Program-made: the position numbers and the translations under genes | Origin: Chthoniobacterales bacterium | GTDB lineage: Bacteria; Verrucomicrobiota; Verrucomicrobiia; Chthoniobacterales; UBA10450 | Reading direction: 5' to 3' | DNA: 14,102 bases | Assembly: GCA_013695925.1 (NCBI GenBank) | Contig: JACCZO010000483.1 | Coordinates: 1 to 14,102 of the forward strand | Notes under the pieces: model-generated | What the model was told of the DNA's origin: nothing | Database searches by the model: none | What the model saw: the letters and a program-made list of their open reading frames with translations, nothing else | Shown here: piece after piece, positions 1 through 6,524 of the stretch | How positions within the stretch are numbered: the stretch's first letter is position 1 | Layout of the letters: every line of letters begins with the position of its first letter

Positions 1-2061
1 ACCGGGGACAGCGTCCCCGGCTACAACAAGATCGGAGAGATTGCCTAACAAAATCCGAAGGGTGTTCCGGATGCGGCGATAAGTGTCGCCGAGCCGGGTA
101 AATATTTCTTCCGAGAACGGGACATCGTCGGTGTAGTTCACGCTGCTGACCCACAGCCTAACGATATCGGCGCCATGCCGGCCGACGAAGTGTCCCGCGT
201 CCATTGGCTTGCTGTAGGTACTGGATTTGGAAATCTTTTTCCCGTCGACATCGACCACGAACCCGTGGGTGACACACGTCTCGTAAGGCGCGCGATCGTG
301 CAGCGCGACGCTCGTCATGAGCGACGATTGGAACCAGCCGCGGTGCTGGTCGGTCGCTTCCAGGTAGATGTCGGCCGGATCGCGCAGCTCCGGATGGGTT
401 GCGCAGACCGCCCGATGGGAAACCCCGCTATCGATCCAGACATCAATTGTGTCGTTGCGATGGCGGGTTCCTTCAGGAAGATCGAGCGCTTCCGCGAGAG
501 ACGCGTCATCGAGCTCGAACCAGACATTGGAGCCGCGCCTGGCCACGAGATCAGCCAGCCGCCGAATCCACTCCGGATCGAGCAGCGCCGCGCCGGCGGC
601 GGAATAAAAGACCGGCAGCGGCACGCCCCAACTGCGCTGGCGCGAGATAACCCAGTCAGGCCGCGATTCGACTGTGCCTGCGATTCGATTTTCGCCCCAG
701 GCCGGGATCCAATGGACGTGTTTGATGGCATCGAGCGCTGGCGCGCGCAGGTCGTCGATCCGGATAAAAAACTGTTCGACGGCGCGGAAGATGATCGGGG
801 TTTTCGAACGCCAGCAGTAGGGGTAGGAATGCGGGTAGGATTGCTCGGCGACGAGCATACCGCGGTCGCGGAGCAGCCTGACGATCTCAGGGTTGGCGTC
901 GAAAACGTATTTTCCGACGAGCTCGGGCAGGCCGACTTCGTTGGTGTAGCGGCCGAAATCGTCGACCGGGGAGAGAATCGGGAGGCCGTTCGCCTTGCCT
1001 AACGAGTAGTCGTCTTCGCCGTGGCCGGGCGCGATGTGGACGGCCCCGGTGCCGGTTTCCATGGTGACGAAATCCGCGGTCAGGACGATCGCGGTCCGGG
1101 GCAGGAAGGGATGTTGCGCCCCGATCCCTTCCAGTTTGCTCCCCGGGAATGTTGTAGCCGGGGTCGCTGACCCCGGCCCCTCCGCGGCGGCACTAACGCT
1201 GCCACCGGGGTCAGCGACCCCGGCTACAAAACCGGTCGCGGCAGTGAATTGCGGAACGAGCTTTTCCGCGAGGACGAATGTTTCGGTTTCTTCGCCGCGG
1301 GTAAACTTTTGCGCGAGGTACCGTTCCTTCGGATGGACGGCGATCGCGAGATTAGCCGGCAAAGTCCAGGGAGTGGTCGTCCAGATGACGAGGCTGGCCT
1401 TGTCTTTCCACGGGCCGGTAACGATCGGAAATTTGACGTAAACGGCGTTATCCTTCCGGTCCTGGTATTCGACCTCAGCTTCGGCCAGGGCAGTCTGGGC
1501 GCCGGTGCTCCAGAAGACCGGTTTCATCGATTCGTAAACCAGCCCGCGCTCGACGAAGATGGCGAAAGCGCGCAGGATCTCCGCCTCGTAGGCAGGATTC
1601 ATGGTCAGGTAGGGATTCTCCCAGTCGCCGAAGACGCCGAGACGCTCGAATTGTTCGCGCTGGATATCGACGAATTTGCGGGCAAACGCTTCCGAGCGCT
1701 GCCGGACCTCGAGGGGGGAAAGGCCGCGCGTTTCCTTGACCACTTTGTATTCGATCGGCAAACCGTGGCAATCCCAGCCGGGAACAAAAGGCGCCCGGAA
1801 GCCGGCCATGGTTTTCGATTTGACCACCAGGTCCTTGAGAATCTTGTTCAGCGCGGTCCCCATGTGGACGTCACCGTTGGCGAAGGGCGGACCGTCGTGC
1901 AGGACGAAGAGTTCGGCTCCGGCGCGAGCGGTTTGGATCTGGTCGTAGAGCCGGCCTTCCTGCCAGGAACGCAGGATCTCGGGCTCGCGCGTTGCCAGGC
2001 CGGCCTTCATCGGAAAATCCGTTTTCGGCAGGTTGAGCGTCTCCTTGTAATTCTGGCTCAT
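1..2061 (-). CDS. ileS: Isoleucyl-tRNA synthetase, N-terminal 687 codons (partial)
   Basis: Class-I aminoacyl-tRNA synthetase that charges tRNA-Ile in the cytoplasm. Read from the ATG complementary to 2059-2061, the frame is open to the window edge, so the C-terminus is missing (the family is usually about 900-950 aa). Visible landmarks are HDGPPFANGDVHMGTALNK near residues 55-72 (the HIGH signature, here H66-M-G-T), PGWDCHGLPIE, the CP1 editing domain with TGTGAVHIAPGHGEDD, and KISKS at residues 609-613 (223-237). After these come GADIVRLWVSSV and RNTLRILLGNL, which begin the anticodon-binding domain. The protein begins MSQNYKETLNLPKTDFPMKA, a typical IleRS start. Two stretches do not belong to the family: residues about 278-303, encoded by a perfect palindrome, and the last visible residues VAGDAVPG, which match part of it. 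The gene is divergent from the DsbA-like gene. Identification is certain; only the 3' part is unseen. Confidence 0.97.
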   Translation of the reverse strand, partial: MSQNYKETLNLPKTDFPMKAGLATREPEILRSWQEGRLYDQIQTARAGAELFVLHDGPPFANGDVHMGTALNKILKDLVVKSKTMAGFRAPFVPGWDCHGLPIEYKVVKETRGLSPLEVRQRSEAFARKFVDIQREQFERLGVFGDWENPYLTMNPAYEAEILRAFAIFVERGLVYESMKPVFWSTGAQTALAEAEVEYQDRKDNAVYVKFPIVTGPWKDKASLVIWTTTPWTLPANLAIAVHPKERYLAQKFTRGEETETFVLAEKLVPQFTAATGFVAGVADPGGSVSAAAEGPGSATPATTFPGSKLEGIGAQHPFLPRTAIVLTADFVTMETGTGAVHIAPGHGEDDYSLGKANGLPILSPVDDFGRYTNEVGLPELVGKYVFDANPEIVRLLRDRGMLVAEQSYPHSYPYCWRSKTPIIFRAVEQFFIRIDDLRAPALDAIKHVHWIPAWGENRIAGTVESRPDWVISRQRSWGVPLPVFYSAAGAALLDPEWIRRLADLVARRGSNVWFELDDASLAEALDLPEGTRHRNDTIDVWIDSGVSHRAVCATHPELRDPADIYLEATDQHRGWFQSSLMTSVALHDRAPYETCVTHGFVVDVDGKKISKSSTYSKPMDAGHFVGRHGADIVRLWVSSVNYTDDVPFSEEIFTRLGDTYRRIRNTLRILLGNLSDLVVAGDAVPG
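2..26. repeat. Second copy (one arm) of the ileS palindromic element at the window edge
   Basis: The 25 nt differ from the arm at 1205-1229 at only two positions (8 and 14), and the two changes are complementary, so the small hairpin becomes CCGGGGAC-AGC-GTCCCCGG. It ends in the same CTACAA and is read in the same ileS frame, giving VAGDAVPG versus VAGVADPG. The remainder of the element, if present, lies beyond the left edge. Confidence 0.75.
1152..1229. repeat. 78-bp palindromic element inserted in frame in ileS
   Basis: Two 25-nt arms, 1152-1176 and 1205-1229, are perfect reverse complements around a 28-nt GC-rich centre. Each arm is also a hairpin by itself (CCGGGGTC-AGC-GACCCCGG plus a CTACAA end). 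The element is exactly 26 codons long, contains no stop in the ileS frame and adds a segment rich in A, G, S, P and V to the editing domain. No transposase is present. It resembles REP- or RPE-type palindromic elements known to invade bacterial genes; membership of a named family is not established. Confidence 0.85.
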
Positions 2062-2214
2062 CGCAGAGCGGCGACGCTAGCATTCGGCCTCCGAAAAGCA
2101 ACGGACCAGAGGAGTCCCAGCGCGGCCCGGCGCCCTAACGAATCGCTTTTTTTGTTTTGAGTCGCTCGAGATGCGATTAGACTCGTGGCCGATGGGAACG
2201 GTTTTTCGAGCAGC
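2062..2214. promoter_or_regulatory. Divergent intergenic region between ileS and the DsbA-like gene
   Basis: This 153-bp gap must hold the promoters of both divergent genes. A T-rich run (about 2147-2159) follows a CCCTAACG octamer (2133-2140). TTGAGT (2157-2162) and TAGACT (2178-2183) are a possible but poorly spaced (15 bp) -35/-10 pair for the plus-strand genes. No strong operator is visible. No clear -10/-35 pair was found for ileS. Confidence 0.3.
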
Positions 2215-2916
2215 ATGAGACGGTATGTTCCTTTCGCAATCATCGCGCTGGTGGGCCTCCTGACGGTGGGCGTGGCGACCGCGGTTTATCGGGCCAAAAT
2301 GCATCGGCCCAAGCCCCCCGTGTCTGCCTCCGCCGCCTCGCCTTCCCCAGGGATCTCTCCGTCGGCGGTCCCGGCAGAGGCAAAAGAGGATGAAAATATT
2401 CACGCCCGTGGCCCGCAGAACGCTCCGGTGACGATGGAGGTCTACGGAGATTTCCAGTGTCCTTCCTGCGCCATTGCCACAGGTATGATTGACGAGTTGG
2501 AGAAGGAATACAGCGGGAAGCTGAGGGTCATTTTCCGTCAATTTCCGCTCGCCATGCACCAGCATGCGGTCAAGGCGGCCATGGCAGCCGAAGCCGCCGG
2601 ATTGCAGGGGCATTTCTGGGAAATGCACGACATGCTTTACAAAAATCAGCCGGTCTGGAGTAAAGCGTCCGATCCGTCGGCCTTTTTTGGCGCCTATGCC
2701 GAGTCGCTCGGCTTGGATGGCGGCCAGTTCGCACTCGACGCGAAAAGCCCGGAAGTGCAGGCCCGCATCATCTCCGAAGGCGACGCCGGAGTGGCGCGCG
2801 GGGTGAAAAATACGCCCACAATTTTCGTCGATGGGGTTGAAGTTCTAAACGCTTTCCGGCGGGAAGTTTTGCAGCAGGCGATCGAGGGCGCGCTGGCGCA
2901 AAAGAAGAAGGGTTAA
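2215..2916 (+). CDS. Membrane-anchored DsbA-family thiol-disulfide oxidoreductase
   Basis: Thioredoxin-fold oxidant of cysteines in exported proteins. From the chosen ATG the protein is 233 aa. MRRYVPFAIIALVGLLTVGV is an N-terminal membrane anchor or uncleaved signal, followed by a Pro/Ser/Ala-rich linker to about residue 55 and then a Thioredoxin_4/DsbA-like domain starting GPQNAPVTMEVYGDFQ. The active site is C82-P-S-C85 and the cis-proline loop is NTPTIFVDG (P201). HFWEMHDMLY and the helical insertion between the two fit the family. An in-frame GTG at 2185 would add ten hydrophilic residues before the anchor; I prefer ATG 2215 because the positively charged MRRY then sits directly before the hydrophobic stretch. 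No good Shine-Dalgarno precedes either. The VKOR-family partner starts 43 nt after the stop, so the two probably form an operon in which VKOR re-oxidises this protein. Confidence 0.9.
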   Translation: MRRYVPFAIIALVGLLTVGVATAVYRAKMHRPKPPVSASAASPSPGISPSAVPAEAKEDENIHARGPQNAPVTMEVYGDFQCPSCAIATGMIDELEKEYSGKLRVIFRQFPLAMHQHAVKAAMAAEAAGLQGHFWEMHDMLYKNQPVWSKASDPSAFFGAYAESLGLDGGQFALDAKSPEVQARIISEGDAGVARGVKNTPTIFVDGVEVLNAFRREVLQQAIEGALAQKKKG

Positions 2917-2947
2917 CCTGGCTGCTAAAAACAAAAATGGGTCGCTT

Positions 2948-2953
2948 AAGGAG
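2948..2953 (+). promoter_or_regulatory. Strong ribosome binding site of the VKOR gene
   Basis: AAGGAG lies 6 nt before the GTG at 2960 and decides that start. An ATG at 2938 is in another frame. Most other genes here lack such a clear site. Confidence 0.75.
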
Positions 2954-2959
2954 CCCGCC

Positions 2960-3385
2960 GTGGCTCGTCCCCGGCCGTCCCGAATTTTGTCCTGGACGAT
3001 CGCGATCGTCGCCCTTCTCGGATTGGCTGACGCGACTTTCCTCACCGTCGCTCACCTGACCGGCGACGACGCAGTCTGTGGATCTGCGATTGGCTGTTCG
3101 GAAGTCCTGGGGAGCCCTTACGCCGAGATTCGGGGGATTCCGACGGCCGCCTTCGGAGCGGTGGCTTACTTCACCGTCTTCGGTCTGGCAATCCTGGCTG
3201 CTTTTGGCTACGCGCGGATGAGGGGGCCCCTTGTCGCGGTGGTCGTGCTGATGTTCACGGCTTCGCTCTATTTTCTCTATCTGCAGGGCTTCGTCCTGCA
3301 CGCCTTCTGCCCATTCTGCCTCTTCTCTGCCGCGCTGACTTTCCTGCTCGCTGGGTTGCTCCTGGCATTTCCGGCCAAAGGCTGA
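2960..3385 (+). CDS. VKOR-family (vitamin K epoxide reductase-like) disulfide-forming membrane protein
   Basis: Integral membrane enzyme of 141 aa that passes electrons from a DsbA-like protein to quinone, the functional counterpart of DsbB. Four hydrophobic helices are visible, at about 10-32, 62-83, 89-110 and 118-137. Family landmarks are a loop cysteine pair C40/C46 (VCGSAIGC), the SPYAEIRGIP segment after it, and the membrane active site C117-P-F-C120 near the end of the third helix. Length and order match the bacterial stand-alone VKOR domain. The GTG start is fixed by AAGGAG at 2948-2953. The DsbA-like gene lies just upstream in the same direction, a common arrangement in organisms that use VKOR rather than DsbB. 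No thioredoxin domain is fused to it. The family assignment is firm; the use of ubiquinone or menaquinone cannot be told from sequence. Confidence 0.94.
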   Translation: MARPRPSRILSWTIAIVALLGLADATFLTVAHLTGDDAVCGSAIGCSEVLGSPYAEIRGIPTAAFGAVAYFTVFGLAILAAFGYARMRGPLVAVVVLMFTASLYFLYLQGFVLHAFCPFCLFSAALTFLLAGLLLAFPAKG

Positions 3386-3659
3386 GCGTTCCGAAAGTCG
3401 CCTAACGGGGAGTAACTGGTTCGTACGTCGAATTATTACGGAATTGCGATAAGTGGGACACTTGAGGATGCTCCGCTGTGAGATCGACAGTCATTTGGTC
3501 CGAATTGCGACACCTCATCCTCGGAGAAAATCAGAGGGAAAATCGAAAAGGCATTCAGATTACCAAAAGGTAATAATGAACCCGTAGCGCTCAAACTTTG
3601 ACTCTGATAGACTACATAACAGGTAAAACGCAAAACTCACACAGAAGAAACACATACAC
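3386..3659. other. Intergenic region upstream of the first secreted protein
   Basis: 274 bp without a credible gene. It holds a GCCTAACG octamer (3400-3407) just after the VKOR stop, a 9-bp direct repeat GAATTGCGA (3441-3449 and 3502-3510), a loose inverted pair GAGGATG/CATCCTC (3464-3470 and 3516-3522), and the palindromic site at 3559-3574. TTGACT at 3598-3603 may be a -35 box but has no convincing -10 partner. No Shine-Dalgarno precedes the ATG at 3660. The base composition is more AT-rich than in the neighbouring genes. Confidence 0.5.
3559..3574. promoter_or_regulatory. Perfect palindromic operator candidate before secreted protein 1
   Basis: ATTACC-AAAA-GGTAAT is a perfect 6-4-6 inverted repeat ending 85 bp before the ATG at 3660. 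The geometry fits a dimeric helix-turn-helix regulator (for example TTACC-N4-GGTAA has the 5-4-5 spacing of Crp/Fnr-type sites), but the regulator is unknown. Related sites precede the other two large secreted-protein genes (6401-6416 and 8642-8657), which is the main reason to trust it. Confidence 0.6.
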
Positions 3660-5591
3660 ATGATAAAAAATTCAGGATCTCGACGCGCGTTCGTTAGGGT
3701 GCGCTTCATAATTGGATTCGCGCTCAGCGCGCTCGGTGTCTTTTTGGCGATAGTGGCCTTTGGCCTGTACCCGGGGGCATCCCTCCTGGCAGGAAAGCCA
3801 GATCAGCCACAGACACAACAATGGCAACCCAAGTGGGAGGTCATTCACTCAACTTACAACGACGTTTCAGCGCCCCTGCGCGAAATGGCAACATGGGATC
3901 TCCCACCTGTTAGTGAACACGAGGCTCCGGAAAACCCGCAGATTGGCATCGTTCGCGAAAGTGGAAGCAGACCTGACACGGTTGTCCAAAAGACGTTCGC
4001 GGAGAGTCTGCTAGCCGATGTAATCCCTGGTCTTAATTTTGACGGCATCCCTTACCCGGGTGTCATCTGTTTCTGCGCGCCGCCCGATACCAACGGCGAA
4101 GTGGGTGCGACCCAATACGTCCAGATCGTGAACCAAGGCTACCAGGTCTTTGACAAGGTGACCGGCAATTCGATCCTGGGACCAGCGAGCATCAACTCAG
4201 TCTGGGCTGGCTTTGGCGGCGTTTGCGAGGCCGGCCAGGGTGATCCGGTCATGCTCTATGACCAGATCGCGAATCGCTGGCTGATCAGCCAGTTTGCGGG
4301 CGGCCTGACGCATGAATGCATCGCAATTTCCACGACCAGCGACGCCACGGGGACATGGAACCGCTATGACTTCACCGTGGGAGCCGGCGCGCTCTTCGAT
4401 TATCCGAAAATCGGGGTTTGGCCGGATGGCTATTACATGGCAATGAACGTTTTCAATACGTCAGGCACGGCCTACCTCGGCACGCAGCCGTTCGCCTTCG
4501 ACCGCACGAAAATGTTAGCCGGCCTGCCGGCTACCATGCTCACTCCGGGCCTCGTCGGTTCGCCAGCGAATAACGAGGATCCATTAATGCCTGCCGACTT
4601 CGACGGTTCGATATTGCCGCCGCCCGGCGCTCCGAACACTTTCGTGGAGTTCCCAGACAGCATAGGCAACAACCTCAACACCTACCGGTCCTGGCATTAC
4701 AGCGTCGGAGTGCCTTTCGGCACGAACCCGACCTTCACTCAAGTTCCGAGTCCACCCGCCGCGCCCTTCGCGTTCCTCTTCGCCGGCGTGCCCCAGAGGC
4801 CGCCGGGAACCAGCCTGGGCAACCTGGCCGACCGCTTAATGTTCCGGCTGGCCTATCGGAATTTTGGCACCCCGACGGCGCCGGACGAATCCCTCGTCGC
4901 GAATTATACCGTGAGCTCGGGCGGGGTCGCAGGCATCCGCTGGTTCGAGCTGAAAAACCCCACCAACGGACCCATCACGGTCAAGCAGGAGAGCACGTAT
5001 CAGCCGGACACCACCTGGCGCTGGATGGGCAGTGCGGCGATGGATCAGGCGGGAAATTTGGCCCTCGGCTTTAGCGCCTCCAGCGCTGCCATCGAGCCTG
5101 AGATCCGCTACGCTACTCGCCTGGCGACTGATCCGCTGAACACTCTCACTGCTGAGGCCCACCTGTTTGATGGCACTGGCGTCCAAATTGGCACCAGCGG
5201 CCGCTGGGGCGATTACAGCTCAATGACCGTTGATCCGGTGGACGACTGCACCTTCTGGTATACCCAGGAATACTACGCCACCGACAGCAGTTTCAATTGG
5301 CGCACCCGCATCGGTAATTTCAAATTCGCGACCTGCGGCGGTGGCGGCGAGGAGATCACGCTTACGGCGCGACAGCGTGTGAAACAAGGTAAGAACCAAG
5401 TCCAGCTAACCTGGGCTCCGGCCGACGGCGGCGACATCAACGTCCTGCGAAACGGCGTTGTCATTCGGACGACACCAGACGATGGGAAAACCAATGACAG
5501 CCTTGGAACCATGACTGGGACATTCACCTACCAGGTGTGTGAGACTGACTCCGGCGACTGCTCGAACGAAGTCCAGGTCATATTTCCTTAA
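3660..5591 (+). CDS. Exported beta-rich protein 1 with C-terminal FN3-like domain
   Basis: A 643-aa exported protein of unknown function. The basic N-terminus and hydrophobic stretch at about residues 16-38 form a signal peptide or anchor, without a clear AxA site. The body begins at PPDTNGEVGATQYVQIVNQ (141-159) and has WAGFGG, GDPVMLYD, RWLISQFAGG, ECIAIST, DYPKIGVWPDGYY and AYRNFG. These recur in the third secreted protein (8775-10742) in the same order, so the two are paralogues with a shared, probably beta-propeller-like, body. A GGGGEE linker leads to the tail domain, residues 565-643, with a conserved QVCETDSGDC cysteine pair. No catalytic motif is recognisable. ATG 3660 is the natural start: the signal sequence begins there. 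Preceded by a palindromic site and followed by two hairpins, it appears to be its own transcription unit. Gene certain, function unknown. Confidence 0.87.
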   Translation: MIKNSGSRRAFVRVRFIIGFALSALGVFLAIVAFGLYPGASLLAGKPDQPQTQQWQPKWEVIHSTYNDVSAPLREMATWDLPPVSEHEAPENPQIGIVRESGSRPDTVVQKTFAESLLADVIPGLNFDGIPYPGVICFCAPPDTNGEVGATQYVQIVNQGYQVFDKVTGNSILGPASINSVWAGFGGVCEAGQGDPVMLYDQIANRWLISQFAGGLTHECIAISTTSDATGTWNRYDFTVGAGALFDYPKIGVWPDGYYMAMNVFNTSGTAYLGTQPFAFDRTKMLAGLPATMLTPGLVGSPANNEDPLMPADFDGSILPPPGAPNTFVEFPDSIGNNLNTYRSWHYSVGVPFGTNPTFTQVPSPPAAPFAFLFAGVPQRPPGTSLGNLADRLMFRLAYRNFGTPTAPDESLVANYTVSSGGVAGIRWFELKNPTNGPITVKQESTYQPDTTWRWMGSAAMDQAGNLALGFSASSAAIEPEIRYATRLATDPLNTLTAEAHLFDGTGVQIGTSGRWGDYSSMTVDPVDDCTFWYTQEYYATDSSFNWRTRIGNFKFATCGGGGEEITLTARQRVKQGKNQVQLTWAPADGGDINVLRNGVVIRTTPDDGKTNDSLGTMTGTFTYQVCETDSGDCSNEVQVIFP

Positions 5592-5648
5592 TGATTGGCT
5601 GGCGCGAAAACGGTCGATCCATCCCGTAAGGGTGCTATACAGTTTGCC

Positions 5649-5677
5649 TCCGGGAGTCGTCTTAACCGACTCCCGGA
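5649..5677 (+). other. First 3' hairpin after secreted protein 1
   Basis: An 11-bp perfect stem around GGGAGTCG / CGACTCCC with the 7-nt loop TCTTAAC. There is no T-run, so it is not itself a typical terminator. Counterparts with the same stem core lie after the other two secreted-protein genes (8471-8493 and 10763-10788). Confidence 0.7.
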
Positions 5678-5697
5678 TGGCGAGTGGGAACATTTTG

Positions 5698-5738
5698 AGA
5701 AGGGCATCCCGCGATTCGCTGGATGCTCTTCTTTTTTT
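5698..5738 (+). terminator. Intrinsic terminator after secreted protein 1
   Basis: Stem AAGGGCATCC / GGATGCTCTT (one G-T wobble), extended by GA/TC at its base, with an 11-nt loop CGCGATTCGCT. It runs directly into TTCTTTTTTT. This is the strongest rho-independent terminator in the window and separates this gene from the small exported protein that follows. Confidence 0.88.
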
Positions 5739-5755
5739 AACAACCTACCGCCACT

Positions 5756-5794
5756 CCCTCTCGCGTGTTGATTTTAGTCGTGACCGCGGGAGGG
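5756..5794 (+). promoter_or_regulatory. Hairpin in the leader of the small exported protein
   Basis: CCCTCTCGCG (5756-5765) pairs with CGCGGGAGGG (5785-5794) as a 10-bp stem with one wobble and a 19-nt AT-rich loop, ending 34 nt before the ATG at 5829. It may act in the mRNA leader or be chance; there is no comparative support in this window. Confidence 0.3.
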
Positions 5795-5828
5795 TTTGGG
5801 TAAAGCAAGTGAGAATCCGGCAAAAAAT

Positions 5829-6308
5829 ATGACGCTAAAATTGGCAGTGATCCTGATTGGAGTTGCCTGCATGTTGGGGGCAGCTTCCTCTCGGGGGCAG
5901 TCCTCGAAAATGATCGGTAGTTGGAAAGTGGAAATCACCTTCGAAAGTGGGGAGCACCGTTCCGTGCGCTTCGAGTGCCAGGAGTCCGGGAAAGGCTCTT
6001 TTGTGCCGCTCGATCCAGGATTGAAATACTGGGGATCCGCCGCACCCGCAGAGGCAAAATGGGTCGAGGGCGATGAAGGCTCGGTGACCTTCTCGGGTCC
6101 GGTGCAGTTCCCCTTGGGCAACGTCGGCATCGATCGCGGAACATTGCTCTTGAAAGGGAAAGTCGGAGCAAACGGTGAGATTACCGGAGAGGCGAAGTTC
6201 TTTCCAGTCGGTCAGGATCCAGGTGATCCCAAATCCAAACCGTCGAAGAGTGGCGCGTTCAAAGCAACTCGCGACACGGGCGAGCACCGCAAGCCGCCTC
6301 CGACCTAA
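5829..6308 (+). CDS. Small exported protein of unknown function
   Basis: 159 aa. MTLKLAVILIGVACMLGAAS is a clear signal peptide, with cleavage probably near ASSRGQ (about residues 19-23), leaving a mature domain of roughly 137 aa. The mature part alternates short beta-type strands with glycine turns (IGSWKVEITFE, GSVTFSGPVQFPLG, RGTLLLKGKVGANGEITGEA, SGAFKATR), which suggests a small beta-barrel or sandwich. The single mature cysteine (FECQES) makes an internal disulfide unlikely. The C-terminal end is charged and proline-rich (EHRKPPPT). A TTG at 5796 would add eleven polar residues before the signal peptide, so ATG 5829 is preferred; only a weak GAGA-type Shine-Dalgarno is near. The gene sits between the terminator of secreted protein 1 and the promoter region of the propeller protein, and lacks their tail domain and palindromic site. 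I do not recognise the family. Confidence 0.72.
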   Translation: MTLKLAVILIGVACMLGAASSRGQSSKMIGSWKVEITFESGEHRSVRFECQESGKGSFVPLDPGLKYWGSAAPAEAKWVEGDEGSVTFSGPVQFPLGNVGIDRGTLLLKGKVGANGEITGEAKFFPVGQDPGDPKSKPSKSGAFKATRDTGEHRKPPPT

Positions 6309-6400
6309 CGAAAAGCCAGACTTTGGCGGACGATTTCGATAGCGGTCTACCTATGTCGCGACATCGACTCCGAGGAAGAACGCGGGAGCCCGCTGGGCAC

Positions 6401-6416
6401 ATTACCAAATTGTAAG
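6401..6416. promoter_or_regulatory. Palindromic operator candidate before the propeller protein
   Basis: ATTACC-AAAT-TGTAAG is an imperfect form of the perfect palindrome at 3559-3574; the left half and the GTAA core of the right half are kept. It ends 108 bp before the ATG at 6525. The rest of the 6309-6524 gap holds an ACCTAACG octamer overlapping the preceding stop codon (6303-6310) and TTGATA at about 6449-6454, a possible but unpaired -35. Confidence 0.5.
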
Positions 6417-6524
6417 AAAGAAATCTCGGGACAATTAGATCCGCATTTTGATACGCTAAAAGTCGAAGTCGGCTGAGATGTCCTTGGCCGCGTAGCACAA
6501 CTCGAAATCGTAGATGTACCTATT

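Noticed and set aside
1152..1229. CRISPR or insertion-sequence reading of the ileS palindrome
   Set aside because: No spaced direct repeats, transposase or target-site duplication is visible; a palindromic repeat is the simpler description.
175..2160. Long plus-strand open frames at 175-1002 and 1249-2160
   Set aside because: They lie antisense to ileS, whose motifs (KISKS, HDGPPFANG, APGHGEDD) prove the minus strand; in GC-rich DNA such shadows are expected.
2077..2628. Minus-strand open frame of 183 codons over the DsbA-like gene start
   Set aside because: Antisense to a protein with a clear CPSC site and anchor; the translation shows no domain.
3436..3633. Minus-strand 65-codon frame in the intergenic region before secreted protein 1
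   Set aside because: No Shine-Dalgarno and no recognisable sequence, and it covers the palindromic operator site.
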